Assembly: GCF_011764545.1 (NCBI RefSeq)
Contig: NZ_AP022870.1
Location: forward strand, 7,198,001-7,262,000
DNA length: 64,000 nt
Direction: 5' to 3'
DNA from: Phytohabitans flavus
GTDB taxonomy: Bacteria > Actinomycetota > Actinomycetes > Mycobacteriales > Micromonosporaceae
A program made the position numbers and the translations under genes. This document shows, piece after piece, positions 45,138 to 54,059 of this stretch. Within the stretch, counting starts at the first letter, position 1. Every line of letters begins with the position of its first letter. The notes beneath the pieces were generated by a model, which did not search any database, had not been told where the DNA came from, and was given only the letters and a program-made list of their open reading frames with translations.

Positions 45138-46148
45138 TCAGCCGACAGCCAGGGCACCGTCCGAAGAGAACACCAGGCCGACGCTGATCGTGCCGGTGGT
45201 GAGCGCCGCCTTCGTCTGCGGCCCACCGGCGTCCAGCGAGCTGAACGAGCCGGCCTTGAAGGCGTAGACCTCCTCAAGACCCTTCTGGCACTTCGGCCGC
45301 TGCGGGCACTCCGGCGGCCCGCCCATGACCGTCGCCGTACCGGAGCACTTGGCGGCCAGGTCGGAGATCGTCTTCAGCCCGTTCTTGTTGGCGAACTCCA
45401 CGGTGACCGCGAACGCGTTCTGGTCCTGTGCCGCCGACGGCGTACCGAAAACGAGACCGGCCTTTTCGCCGACCGCCTTCAGCCCGTCCATCGTCTTGTC
45501 CAGGTCGGGCGACGAGATCGCCGCCGCACTGGCGCCGTTGACCTTGCCGTTCAGGAAGTCGGCGAGCGTCGCCGCGTACTCCGGCACGACCTGGATCTCG
45601 CCCTTCTCCAGGGCCGGCTCGTAGAGCTCACGGTTACCGATCTGCTGCACCTTGGGCTGGTATCCCGCCGCGGTCAGCACGATCCGGTAGAGCTCGCCGA
45701 GCGTCTGGTTTTCGCTGAAGTTTGCCGCGCCGATGGTGATCGGGCCGCCCTGGCCCTTGGTGATCCCCGTCGTGAGCGAATTGGCCGCCGCGAACTCCTC
45801 GGCCGCCACCTTGGGCGTCTTGCGGTCGACGTCGACCGCCTTGTTGAGCTCGATGAGCTTGGTGGTGTCGAGGGCTGCCGAAACCTTGTCGAGTGCGGCG
45901 ATCAGCTCCGGCTTGGACGCCTTGGCATTGATGGCCGGCACGATGTTGTCGGTGTTCTGTAGCTTCTTGTCGTCTTCGAGGACCACGAGCTGGCTGCCCG
46001 CCACTGGCGCACAACCGGCGCCGGCGCCAGCACCGGCGGTGGCCGGTGCCTCGGTGCCCGATGACCCCTCATCCCCGCAGCCCGCGAGGATCATGCCTCC
46101 GGCGAGGGCGCATACCGCACCCAGCACCAGACGTGTACGTGCGCGCAA
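45138..46148 (-). CDS. Osmoprotectant ABC transporter substrate-binding lipoprotein, apparently circularly permuted
   Basis: 336 residues; lipobox LAGCG with Cys24. Residues about 53-125 (LVVLEDDKKLQNTDNIVP, LIELNKAVDVDRKTPKVAAEEF) correspond to what is normally the C-terminal segment of OpuAC-type glycine-betaine/choline binding proteins. Residues about 136-336 (ITIGAANFSENQTLGELY, GLVFSSDGALAVG) correspond to the usual N-terminal part. The last residues would run directly into residue 53 in the standard order, so the protein looks like a clean circular permutation. It follows two permease genes on the same strand. Ligand presumed glycine betaine or related (inference). Confidence 0.85.
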   Translation of the reverse strand: MRARTRLVLGAVCALAGGMILAGCGDEGSSGTEAPATAGAGAGAGCAPVAGSQLVVLEDDKKLQNTDNIVPAINAKASKPELIAALDKVSAALDTTKLIELNKAVDVDRKTPKVAAEEFAAANSLTTGITKGQGGPITIGAANFSENQTLGELYRIVLTAAGYQPKVQQIGNRELYEPALEKGEIQVVPEYAATLADFLNGKVNGASAAAISSPDLDKTMDGLKAVGEKAGLVFGTPSAAQDQNAFAVTVEFANKNGLKTISDLAAKCSGTATVMGGPPECPQRPKCQKGLEEVYAFKAGSFSSLDAGGPQTKAALTTGTISVGLVFSSDGALAVG

Positions 46149-46316
46149 AAATCTGCCCGCCTTCCGTGTCCCGGCGCGACCCTATGCGGGCCGGCCGCGT
46201 GTCTGGCGGACGACGGTCTGGTGCCGCCCGCGTATTCAGCCAACATGGTGGCAGGAGGGACCGACAACAAACCGCGACGGTTGTCACCGGATCGTCATGG
46301 TCCTATGTGTCGCCGC

Positions 46317-47048
46317 TCACGCCGATCCGGTCGCCGCCGCCGCCCGGCGCGCGGCCCGTCCCCGGGCCTTGCGCAGGGGCTTCGGGGTGACCGCCCGCTC
46401 CACGACCGCCAGGACCGCCTCGACAAGAATCGCGAGCAGCGCGACAAGGATGCCACCGGCGAGGATCTGGCCGCCGGCCACCGCCGTGCCGAGGCCGAAC
46501 CCCGCGCTGATGATCTGGCCGAGCCCGCCGCCGTTGACGAAGGAAGCCAGCGCGGCGGTCGCCACCACCTGCACCGAGGCCGTACGGAAGCCGGCGGCCA
46601 GGTACGGCACCGCGAGCGGCAGCTCGACCCGACCGAGCACCTGCCACCCGGAGAGCCCCATACCCCGCGCCGCGTCTCGTGCCTCGGGATCGATGGACCG
46701 CACACCGGTGTACGCGTTGGCGAGCAGCGGCGGCACCGCGAAAACCGCCAGCGCCACGATCACCGGTGGCTTGCCGAAGCCCAGAAATGTGAGCGGCAGG
46801 ATCGTGAGCAGCGCGACCGTGGGGATGGCGAGCGTCAGGTTGGAGATGAGGACGACAGCGCCGCCACCCCGGCCGGCGTGGCCTAGCCACATGCCGATCG
46901 GCCACGCCACCAGGCAGCCGAGCACGACGGCCGCCCCGGAAATCCACAGGTGCTCGCCGAGCCGGTCCAGGACCCCGCCCGGGTTTGTCCAGTTGAGCGG
47001 GTCGTTGAGCCAGATCACTGCCTGCCCGATGGGGTTGTCCGCCATCAT
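46317..47048 (-). CDS. ABC transporter permease (osmoprotectant type), second
   Basis: 243 residues from ATG 47048, which overlaps the stop of the upstream permease (ATGA). The family EAA loop is visible as DPEARDAARGMGLSGWQVLGRVELPLAVPYL (core EARDAARGMGLSGWQV, then VELPLAVP). About five to six transmembrane helices; an N-terminal NPIGQAVIWLNDPLNW amphipathic segment. Works with the neighbouring permease, ATPase and binding protein. Confidence 0.9.
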   Translation of the reverse strand: MMADNPIGQAVIWLNDPLNWTNPGGVLDRLGEHLWISGAAVVLGCLVAWPIGMWLGHAGRGGGAVVLISNLTLAIPTVALLTILPLTFLGFGKPPVIVALAVFAVPPLLANAYTGVRSIDPEARDAARGMGLSGWQVLGRVELPLAVPYLAAGFRTASVQVVATAALASFVNGGGLGQIISAGFGLGTAVAGGQILAGGILVALLAILVEAVLAVVERAVTPKPLRKARGRAARRAAAATGSA

Positions 47049-47734
47049 CGCGCTATCCTCCGGCTCCACGGGGTGAGCAACCGGCCGGCGGTGGCCAGCA
47101 GCAGATCCAGCACGAGCGCGAGCCCGACGCACAGCACCGCGCCGGTCATGATCTCCGCCTTGTAGAAGTTGTTGCGGAAGCCACCGAGGATCAGGTCACC
47201 CAGCCCGCCCTGCCCGATCAGCGAGCCCACCGTCACAAGCGCGACCGTCGACACCGTCGCCAGCCGCAGGCCCGTGACGATGCCCGGGAGCGCCAGCGGC
47301 AGGTCGATCCGGAAAAGCCGACCCCACCGCCCGTACCCCATACCCTGCGCGGCGTCCCGCGCCTCCGGCGGCACCTGGTTGAGCCCCGCCAACGAGTTGC
47401 GCACGATCAGGAGCAGCGCGTAGAGCACGAGACCGATAAGTACCGTGCGCGGCTTGGTCGTGCCCGTGTACGGCGCGACGAAGGCGAGCAGTGCCAGCGA
47501 CGGGATGGTGTACAGGACGCCGGACAGTGCAAGAATCGGCCCGGTGAGGGGGCGGTACCAGTACGCGATGACGGCGAGCGGCACTGCCACCAGCGTCGCG
47601 ACCAGCATGGCCTCCGCCGTCAGCGTCGCGTGCTCGCGCAGCGCCGCGAGGATCGTGTCGGAGTTGTCCCGCACGTACTGCCAGGAGATCCAGGGGTTGC
47701 CTGGGCTTTCCTGAAGAGCCAGCCGGAAGGACAT
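47045..47734 (-). CDS. ABC transporter permease (osmoprotectant type), first
   Basis: 229 residues. The EAA motif reads PPEARDAAQGMGYGRWGRLFRIDLPLALPGI (core EARDAAQGMGYGRW). About five helices. The ATG at 47734 is only 2 bp from the start of the divergent ATPase gene, leaving no room for a leader. Transcription may start at the initiation codon (leaderless), or the promoter lies within the divergent gene. Confidence 0.9.
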   Translation of the reverse strand: MSFRLALQESPGNPWISWQYVRDNSDTILAALREHATLTAEAMLVATLVAVPLAVIAYWYRPLTGPILALSGVLYTIPSLALLAFVAPYTGTTKPRTVLIGLVLYALLLIVRNSLAGLNQVPPEARDAAQGMGYGRWGRLFRIDLPLALPGIVTGLRLATVSTVALVTVGSLIGQGGLGDLILGGFRNNFYKAEIMTGAVLCVGLALVLDLLLATAGRLLTPWSRRIAR

Positions 47735-47736
47735 AC

Positions 47737-48738
47737 GTGGACGTTACCGCGACGGCCGACACGTCGGCAGATAAGAAGGCCGCGCCGATAGAACTTGTCG
47801 GGATTCGGAAGCAGTATCCCGACGGTACGGTCGCCGTGGGTGACCTCAGCCTGGAGGTGCGCGCCGGCGAGCTTGTCGTCCTCATCGGACCGTCCGGCTG
47901 CGGGAAGTCCACCGTGCTCCGCATGATCAACAGGCTGATCGAGCCCACGGCCGGCCGGATCATGCTCGACGGCGAAGATGTCACGCGGGTCGACCCGGTC
48001 CAGCTGCGCCGCCGCATCGGGTACGTCATCCAGAACGTCGGGCTGTTCCCCCACCAGACGATCCGGACCAACGTCGGCACCGTGCCACGGCTGCTCGGCT
48101 GGCCACGGGCCCGGATCCGGCAGCGGTCGGACGAGCTGCTCGACCTCGTCGGGCTGGACCCGGCGAAGTATGGCAAGCGGTACCCGCAGGAGCTCTCCGG
48201 CGGCCAGCGGCAGCGCGTCGGCGTGGCCCGAGCGCTTGCGGCCGACCCGGTCGTGCTGCTGATGGACGAGCCGTTCTCGGCCGTCGACCCGATCGCGCGG
48301 GGGCGGCTCCAGGAGGAGTTCCTGCGCTTACAGGCCGACGTGCGCAAGACGATCGTGCTGGTCACGCATGACCTCGACGAGGCGGTACGGCTTGGCGACC
48401 GGATCGCGGTGCTGTCGCAGGGCGGCAAGCTGGAGCAGCACGACTCCCCTGGGGATCTGCTGGGGCGGCCGGCATCCCCGTTCGTCCGGGAGTTCGTGGG
48501 TGCCGACCGCGGCATCCGCCGGCTCGCGGTCACGCCGGTGACCCGCGACATACTCGACCCGCTGACCGGCGAGGACGGCGGCTTTCCCTCGGCCGAGCTG
48601 GGCACCTCGCTCTACGACTCGCTGGCCCAGATGCTGGTGACCAATTCGGACTATCTACGCGTCACTGACGGCGGCGAGCCAATCGGCCTGCTGACCCGCC
48701 ACCGTGTGTTGAGCATCGACTACCCAGCGGAGCAGTGA
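47737..48738 (+). CDS. ABC transporter ATP-binding protein (osmoprotectant type)
   Basis: 333 residues from GTG 47737. Walker A GPSGCGKST (51-59), Q-loop YVIQNVGLFPHQ, signature LSGGQRQRVGVARAL, Walker B VLLMDEPFSAVDP, H-loop LVTHDLDEA. The C-terminal tail after about residue 250 ends in a single CBS-like segment (LAQMLVTNSDYLRVTDGGEPIG in part: MLVTNSDYLRVTD). OpuCA-type proteins usually carry two CBS modules, so ionic-strength sensing may be reduced. Divergent from its two permeases. Confidence 0.92.
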   Translation: MDVTATADTSADKKAAPIELVGIRKQYPDGTVAVGDLSLEVRAGELVVLIGPSGCGKSTVLRMINRLIEPTAGRIMLDGEDVTRVDPVQLRRRIGYVIQNVGLFPHQTIRTNVGTVPRLLGWPRARIRQRSDELLDLVGLDPAKYGKRYPQELSGGQRQRVGVARALAADPVVLLMDEPFSAVDPIARGRLQEEFLRLQADVRKTIVLVTHDLDEAVRLGDRIAVLSQGGKLEQHDSPGDLLGRPASPFVREFVGADRGIRRLAVTPVTRDILDPLTGEDGGFPSAELGTSLYDSLAQMLVTNSDYLRVTDGGEPIGLLTRHRVLSIDYPAEQ

Positions 48739-48741
48739 CGC

Positions 48742-48779
48742 CAAGGGACCCCCGCATCGCCACCTGCGAGGGTCCCTTG
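48742..48779. terminator. Terminator after the ABC ATPase gene
   Basis: Stem CAAGGGACCC / GGGTCCCTTG (10 bp, extended by CCGCA/TGCGA partial pairing) directly after the stop. It is also suitably placed for the convergent gene ending at 48802. Confidence 0.75.
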
Positions 48780-48801
48780 ACCAGGGAGGGAAGAGCAAGC
48801 G

Positions 48802-49299
48802 TCAGGTCGCTCGGCCGCGCCAGCCGCCGAGGCAGGCGATGCCGATGATCCAGCCGACGAACAGCCCGTACGTCGCGCCGTTACCTGCCGCTTGGAAGGC
48901 CTTGAGCAGCGTCGGGTCGGACTGGATCAGCGCCGGGATCACCGAGGCGAAGGCGCCGGCGAAGATGTATGCGGACCACCCGGCGAAGAACTGGCTGAGT
49001 GTGCCCCGAGCCCGGGCCAGCTGTGAGCCGGGCAGTGCGTAGAGGAATAGCGCTGTGAGGACGACCACCAGGATCGCCCGGAGGTTGGTGGCGAGGAGGT
49101 CCTGCACCGGCTCATCGGAGTCGAACCGCCACGCCGGCCAGGCGAGCAGTCGCAGGAACCAGCCGCCCGCCGTGTTCGCATTTGTGTTGCTCTCGGCCCA
49201 GTCCCCGTACCAGGGGCTGCCGAAGACGAGGACCAGCACGAGCGCCGCGAGGGTACCCGCGCCCGTAGTGGTCTTGTTACGGGTGGTGGTGACAGCCAT
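48802..49299 (-). CDS. Small membrane protein, unknown function
   Basis: 165 residues with four hydrophobic segments (about 14-29, 68-88, 105-125, 142-160). A Trp-rich outer loop (SPWYGDWAESNTNANTAGG) lies between the first two. No motif I recognise. Monocistronic between two short genes. Confidence 0.65.
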   Translation of the reverse strand: MAVTTTRNKTTTGAGTLAALVLVLVFGSPWYGDWAESNTNANTAGGWFLRLLAWPAWRFDSDEPVQDLLATNLRAILVVVLTALFLYALPGSQLARARGTLSQFFAGWSAYIFAGAFASVIPALIQSDPTLLKAFQAAGNGATYGLFVGWIIGIACLGGWRGRAT

Positions 49300-49350
49300 G
49301 ACGCCATGAATGCCCAGCGCGCCATGGCACTCAAACCTGCCGTTATTTCA

Positions 49351-49656
49351 TTACTTCGCTGCTTCGCCCGGGTGCTTCAGCAGGTAGTCGATGAACGCCG
49401 CGCGGAGCAGCGGCTCGGACTCCGGGTCGTACCCGTGCCCGGTGAACTCCCGCCACAGGGCCACGGCCTCGTCGATCGTCGGCCCCACGGAGTTGGGCGC
49501 GCCGTCGAGCGCACTCGCCTCGTCGGCGTCCGGCAGGTGCCTCAGCACGGACCAGAAGAAACCCACGTCCACGCGGTGCCGGGCCTGGGCGAAGGCCCGC
49601 TCCCGCAGCTCCTCAGTGGACAGGCTATCCAGCTCAGCGAACGTGGCTTCGGACAT
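49351..49656 (-). CDS. Small soluble protein, unknown function
   Basis: 101 residues, mostly helical and acidic (LSTEELRERAFAQARHRVDVGFFWSVLRHLPDA). No signal or membrane segment. It lies 9 bp downstream of the multi-helix membrane protein gene at 49666-50996, so the two may be co-transcribed. Reading-frame and codon use fit a real gene; no family recognised. Confidence 0.65.
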   Translation of the reverse strand: MSEATFAELDSLSTEELRERAFAQARHRVDVGFFWSVLRHLPDADEASALDGAPNSVGPTIDEAVALWREFTGHGYDPESEPLLRAAFIDYLLKHPGEAAK

Positions 49657-49665
49657 ACCCCGAGC

Positions 49666-50996
49666 TTAACGGCCGCCGGTCCCCCACCGATCGGTGTCCC
49701 AGGGGTCCGGGCGGCCGGCGGACGGCTGGGTGGGTAGGGGCGTGGGCCAGGAGTCGGTGCGGCGCCCGCTGTCCCAGCTCGTCGACGGCGGGTCGGGCTC
49801 GGTCCACTCCTCCTCGTCCGAGTCGTTGTCCCGCGTCCGGGGTCGGCCGTAGGTCTCCACGATCCGGGTCACGACCACGCCCGCGAGCAGTACACCGCCG
49901 GCGATCGCGAGGTGGGAGATGTCCCAGCCCATCGCGTCCTCGTACCGGATGAAGAGGGTGATCAGCACGACGGCGAGGATCGTGCCGAAGACGCCGCCGC
50001 GCCGCCCGAAGGCGCTGGCGCCGCCGAGCAGGGCGGCGCCGACCGCCAACGCGGTCCAGTCCAGGCCGGGCGACGGCACCACCGGCACGTCCTGACCGGC
50101 CACGAGGAGGATGCCGCCGACCGCGGCGAGCGAGCTGGAGACCACCAGGGCTCCGCCGGTCAGCACCGCGGCCAGGCCGCCGCGGCGGTGCGCCGGGTCG
50201 GCGACGGGCCGGAAGCGGCCGACCGAGCGACGCACGGGCTTGATCATGCCGACCAGCCCGCCGAGTACCGAGACCGCCGCGACCCCGCCGAAGAGGTACA
50301 GCGCCTGGTCGGTCGGGCTGTAGTCGCCCTGGAGGTTGACCGGGCCGCTGCGCTGCTGGATGAAGACCATCGCGGCCAGCGCCCCGGCGAGGCTCACCGC
50401 CCAGCCGGGCACGTGGAACGCGGTGATGACGATCGCCATCAGCAGGCCGAGGAGGCCGGCGGCGACCACGGCCTCCGCCGAGGCGACGAGCACCCCCGAT
50501 CGCCCTGCTCGGCGAAGTGCAGCGCGGCGCCGACCGCGATCGGACCGAGAGCGAGGTTGGGCGCGCCGGCGCGGAGGGTCAAACTCGCACCGATGGCGAG
50601 CAGGCCCAGGCCGGCGGCGAGCACGAGCAACTGGTCAAGGGACGCGCCGCGGACGGCAGCCGAGTCTTCGCGGTAGAGCAGGAAGCCGACCGCGCCGGCC
50701 GCGAGCAGGAGCAGGACCTCCCAGATCACGTGTACGGCCACCCGGTCGCGGCCGGGATCGCCGTGGGACGGGTCGTCGAAGACGTCGTCGAGCTCGGCCT
50801 GGGAGATGGCGCGGCGCTGGGTCAGCTCCGTCGCGTCCGGCTCGCGGAACTCGCTGGCCACTGGAAAGCTGCCGGTCTGGTACGTCGGGGTGGTGCCGAA
50901 GCCGTTGTCGGAGCCGAAGCGCGAGTCCTCGCGCAGGCCGCCGTTACCCGTACCGCCGGTGTCACGCCGCCGGTAGGCCGGCTCGTCGTACGCCAT
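49666..50996 (-). CDS. Polytopic membrane protein (sugar-ABC-permease-like), apparent frameshift near 50495-50499
   Basis: A hydrophilic N-terminus (about 1-95; DDVFDDPSHGDPGRDR) is followed by about nine to ten membrane segments. The frame breaks after FAEQGDRG and resumes at LVASAEAVVAAGLLG. One G added to the GGGGG run at 50495-50499 gives 443 residues. The helix pattern (GLLMAIVITAFHVPGWAVSLAGALAAMVFI in part) recalls RbsC/LivH-type permease domains, but no partner ATPase is nearby. The acidic C-terminal tail is disordered. Function uncertain. Confidence 0.72.
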
Positions 50997-51149
50997 CTCG
51001 CGCGCCTCCTGTGGTCGTTCAGCCTGGCTCCACGCCGCCTAGCTGTACGGATCGGGACGCACGGCGGATTGAAGCCAGTCAGCCGCACCGTACTCGCGTA
51101 TAGCCGGGGGCGTCACCCCCAGTGTCCAACCACTCGGATCGAGGGAGCC

Positions 51150-51668
51150 CTAGTTGTCTGACGTATCGGAATCGCGGTCGTCTTCCGGGCGCTTCGGCAC
51201 GCGGCACGAACGCTCCAGCCACAGTGCCGCGCCGACCAGCGCCAGCGAGGCCGCCAGCCCAGCGGACGCAGCCGGTATGTCGTTGCCGGCCGCACGCGTG
51301 CGCTCGATAAGCAGCCAGCCCACCAGCCCCGCGTAGAAGCCGGCAAAGATCGCACCGGCCAGCGAGGAGGCCTTGGCGAGCACGACATATCGGGCCACGG
51401 CGAGCGGGTCGACCGGCTCCCGGCCGGGACGCCGCTCGATCCGCTGCCGCGTGTTGATCGCGACGTAGCCCTCCAGCACAGCGAGCGCCGCCAGCGTCAC
51501 TGTGGGCAACCACGGGAGGCTGGGGATGTCACCGTAGAAGCTGCTGATCATCCACCACGCCACGGCCGCCGCGGCCAGACCGGCCACCACGAGCGTGGCG
51601 GGCCGGGTCGGACCCATACGCGGCCCCTGCGGGGTGGAGCCGCCGCGCGGTGGAGACTGCGGTTCCAT
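51150..51668 (-). CDS. DUF3180 domain membrane protein
   Basis: 172 residues with four transmembrane helices: ATLVVAGLAAAAVAWWMISS, LPTVTLAALAVLEGYVAI, LAGAIFAGFYAGLVGWLL and ASAGLAASLALVGAALWL. The middle loop RIERRPGREPVDPLAVARYVVLAKASS is the family hallmark (RPGREPVDPL). It follows folK with the stop and start codons overlapping (TAATG), the conserved actinobacterial arrangement. Role unknown. Confidence 0.9.
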   Translation of the reverse strand: MEPQSPPRGGSTPQGPRMGPTRPATLVVAGLAAAAVAWWMISSFYGDIPSLPWLPTVTLAALAVLEGYVAINTRQRIERRPGREPVDPLAVARYVVLAKASSLAGAIFAGFYAGLVGWLLIERTRAAGNDIPAASAGLAASLALVGAALWLERSCRVPKRPEDDRDSDTSDN

Positions 51669-52191
51669 TAGTCCGACTCTAACCGGAGGTCGGGCCGAGG
51701 GCCGATTGCCAGGGCGTCCGACGCGAGCGGCTCGGCGTTGAGCAGGTCGGTGAGCCAGCCATGGCCGGGCAGCTGGGCGTACGGCTGGATGTCGATCCAG
51801 GGCCGCAGGACGAACGCCCGCAGGTGCGCACGGGGTGCGGCAGTGTCAGTTCGGGATCGTCGCTTGTCACCGGCTCGCCCTCGTCTGACCAGACCGCGAT
51901 CACATCGACGTCCAGCGTGCGGGGCCCGAACTGGCGGTCCGGATCGCGGACCCGGCCGGCCTTCTCCTCCAGCGCCCGCGCCCGGTCCAGCCAGTCGCGC
52001 GGCGTGGCGGCCGCGTCCTGCACCAGCAGGGCGGCATTCAGGTACGGCGGCTGGTCGTCGTCGCCCCACGGTGGCGTTTCGTACACCCCGGAGGCGACCA
52101 GCAGCACGCCGTCGAGGTCCCGGACGGCCGCCTTTAGGTGCCCGATCCGGTCGCCGAGGTTGCTGCCCAGCGAGAGCAGCGCCCGGGTCAC
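51668..52191 (-). CDS. folK: 6-hydroxymethyl-7,8-dihydropterin pyrophosphokinase, apparent frameshift near 51832-51835
   Basis: Transfers pyrophosphate from ATP to the pterin in folate synthesis. LSLGSNLGDRIGHL at the N-terminus, the acidic metal site RTLDVDVI and the segment LTLPHP are FolK marks. After LTLPHP the frame fails; one C added to the CCCC run at about 51832-51835 gives RAHLRAFVLRPW and a 174-residue protein. The stop overlaps the DUF3180 start and the start overlaps the folB stop. Confidence 0.92.
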
Positions 52192-52550
52192 GGCCGCCGC
52201 CGCGTGATCGTGACGGCCACGTCGGCGAACTCGTGCGGGATCGGGGCCTGCGGTTTGTGCACGGTGACGGTGGCCGCCCGTACCCGGGAGTCGGCGAGGC
52301 AGACCTCGGCCAGCCGCGTGGCGAGCGTCTCGATGAGGTTGACCGGCTCTCCGCCCACTACTGCCACCAGGCGCTCGGCGAGCTCGCCGTAGTGGATGGT
52401 GTCGGCCACGTCGTCCGAGGTGGCGGCCGGGGCGAGGTCGACCTCCAGCACAGCGTCGACGACGAAGTCCTGGCCACGTTCGCGCTCGAAGTCGTACACG
52501 CCGTGGTGCCCCTCAGCCCGCAGTCCCGAGAGCGTGATCCGGTCGCTCAT
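52188..52550 (-). CDS. folB: Dihydroneopterin aldolase
   Basis: Converts dihydroneopterin to 6-hydroxymethyl-dihydropterin and glycolaldehyde. 120 residues. ITLSGLRAEGHHGVYDFERERGQ is the typical N-terminus (GxHGVxxxER core), with DTIHYGELAERL and the terminal KPQAPIPHEFADVAVTI. Overlaps folK and folP by 4 nt on either side. Confidence 0.95.
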   Translation of the reverse strand: MSDRITLSGLRAEGHHGVYDFERERGQDFVVDAVLEVDLAPAATSDDVADTIHYGELAERLVAVVGGEPVNLIETLATRLAEVCLADSRVRAATVTVHKPQAPIPHEFADVAVTITRRRP

Positions 52551-53419
52551 GACCCGGCCAGCCGCGGTGCGCCGGACGCGGCCCAGACCTTGAGCGCGTC
52601 GACGGTGCCGCGCACGTCGTGCACCCGTACGCCCCAGGCGCCGGCGGCCACAGCCAGCACGCTGGTGGCGATAGTGGCGGCCTCGCGCTGGTCGGCGGGG
52701 CGTGGGCTCCCGTCCGGGCCGGCCAGCAGGGCACCCAGGTACGACTTGCGGCTCGCCGCGAAGAGCACCGGGTAGCCGAGCGTGAGGAGTTCACCGAGGC
52801 GCTGGGTGAGCTGCCAGTTGTGCTCGGCCTTCTTGGCGAAGCCCAGCCCCGGGTCGATTACCAGCCGGTCGGGGCGGACCCCCGCGGCGAGGGCCTGGTC
52901 GACCCGTTGGGCCAACTCGGCACGGACCTCTGCCACCACATCGTGGTAGGTGGCCAGATCCTGCATCTGCCGCGAATGGCCACGCCAGTGCATCAGGATC
53001 CAGGGGCAGCCGGCGTCGGCGACCACCTTCGCCATGGCGGGATCGGCGAGTCCGCCCGACACGTCGTTTACAACCGCGGCCCCGGCCTCGATGGCCGCTG
53101 CGGCGACGCTCGCCCGGGTCGTGTCGATGCTCAGGGGTACGCCGGCCGCGGCCAGCTCCCGAATGACCGGCAAAACGCGGCTGACCTCGGTATCCGCGTC
53201 GACCCGCTCGGCGCCGGGACGGGTCGATTCGCCACCGATGTCCACGAGATCGGCGCCCTGCTCGCGCATCTCGATCCCGTGCTGGACGGCGTCGGAACGG
53301 CGCACATAGCGTCCGCCATCGGAGAACGAGTCGGGCGTTACGTTCAGAACCCCGATCACGACGGGACGCGCCGACCGCAGGAGATCAACTGCTCCCGCGG
53401 CTGGGCGTGATTCTGTCAC
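52547..53419 (-). CDS. folP: Dihydropteroate synthase
   Basis: Condenses hydroxymethyl-dihydropterin pyrophosphate with p-aminobenzoate; the sulfonamide target. 290 residues. Signatures: VIGVLNVTPDSFSDGG, DIGGESTRPGAERVD, SIDTTRASVAAAAIEAGA, LVIDPGLGFAKKAEHN. First gene of folP-folB-folK-DUF3180 on this strand. folE and ftsH, which often precede it in actinobacteria, are not seen; the secretion-like cluster lies there instead. Confidence 0.95.
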   Translation of the reverse strand: MTESRPAAGAVDLLRSARPVVIGVLNVTPDSFSDGGRYVRRSDAVQHGIEMREQGADLVDIGGESTRPGAERVDADTEVSRVLPVIRELAAAGVPLSIDTTRASVAAAAIEAGAAVVNDVSGGLADPAMAKVVADAGCPWILMHWRGHSRQMQDLATYHDVVAEVRAELAQRVDQALAAGVRPDRLVIDPGLGFAKKAEHNWQLTQRLGELLTLGYPVLFAASRKSYLGALLAGPDGSPRPADQREAATIATSVLAVAAGAWGVRVHDVRGTVDALKVWAASGAPRLAGS

Positions 53420-53729
53420 GAACAGACGGTACCGACCGGCGCTCCAGCGCCCGCTCGGTGCCCCGAGTTAGCACACATGTTCTAGAGACGTTAACATCAG
53501 CCACGGCGGCACCAAGGGCCACGAGCTTCGTAGCTTGGCAGAAAGGGGGGTGCCCCGTACGCTTTGCAATTGCGCATCATTCAGACGTCATAGCTTGAGG
53601 AGATGGGCTAAACCAGGACAAAACGCCCGGGAAAGTTCACCCGATCGTGGTGAACACGCAGACACAGAGTGATGGGGCGATCCGCCTACTCCCACCGTCG
53701 ACGGACGCGCATCGGGGAGGTCTCTTCCA
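53420..53729. promoter_or_regulatory. Divergent promoter region between folP and the secretion-like operon
   Basis: 310 bp without a gene. A perfect inverted repeat GTTCACC-CGATCGT-GGTGAAC (53635-53655) lies 74 bp before the first gene of the plus-strand operon, a plausible operator. The region is clearly less GC-rich than its surroundings near 53465-53600, where promoters for both directions probably lie. The first operon gene has a GGGGAGG ribosome site at about 53713. Confidence 0.5.
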
Positions 53730-54044
53730 ATGAACACCACAGAGCTCGTCGCAGCGGCGTGGACCACCGCCACGCACGCCGCTGACGTGCTCGCTCTCAT
53801 AACCGCGGCGGAGCCGGAGCCTACGGGCATCGACACCGACGGCGTCGTCACCTTCTTCGCCACGAACATCGCGCCGATCCTGCTCGCCGTACTGGGCGTG
53901 ATCTTCATCGGCCGGGCAAGCAAGGGCGAAATATCGAAGGTGCTGACGAGCTCGGCGATCGCGATCGTCGGTCTCGCATTCATCGCCGGTGCGGCAACCC
54001 TGTTCTTCGTCGGTGACTACATCATCAACCTGATCTTCGAGTAG
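53730..54044 (+). CDS. Small membrane protein, VirB2/TrbC-like in position
   Basis: 104 residues. A polar N-terminus (about 1-40) precedes two transmembrane helices (about 43-63, ATNIAPILLAVLGVIFIG; and 76-99, IAIVGLAFIAGAATLFFVG) with a short basic loop (RASKGEISK). Size and two-helix plan match pilin-like VirB2/TrbC subunits of type IV systems, but sequence identity to these is not evident; the assignment rests on position before PrgI- and VirB4-like genes. First gene of the operon. Confidence 0.7.
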   Translation: MNTTELVAAAWTTATHAADVLALITAAEPEPTGIDTDGVVTFFATNIAPILLAVLGVIFIGRASKGEISKVLTSSAIAIVGLAFIAGAATLFFVGDYIINLIFE

Positions 54045-54059
54045 GTCGCGGGTTCACTT

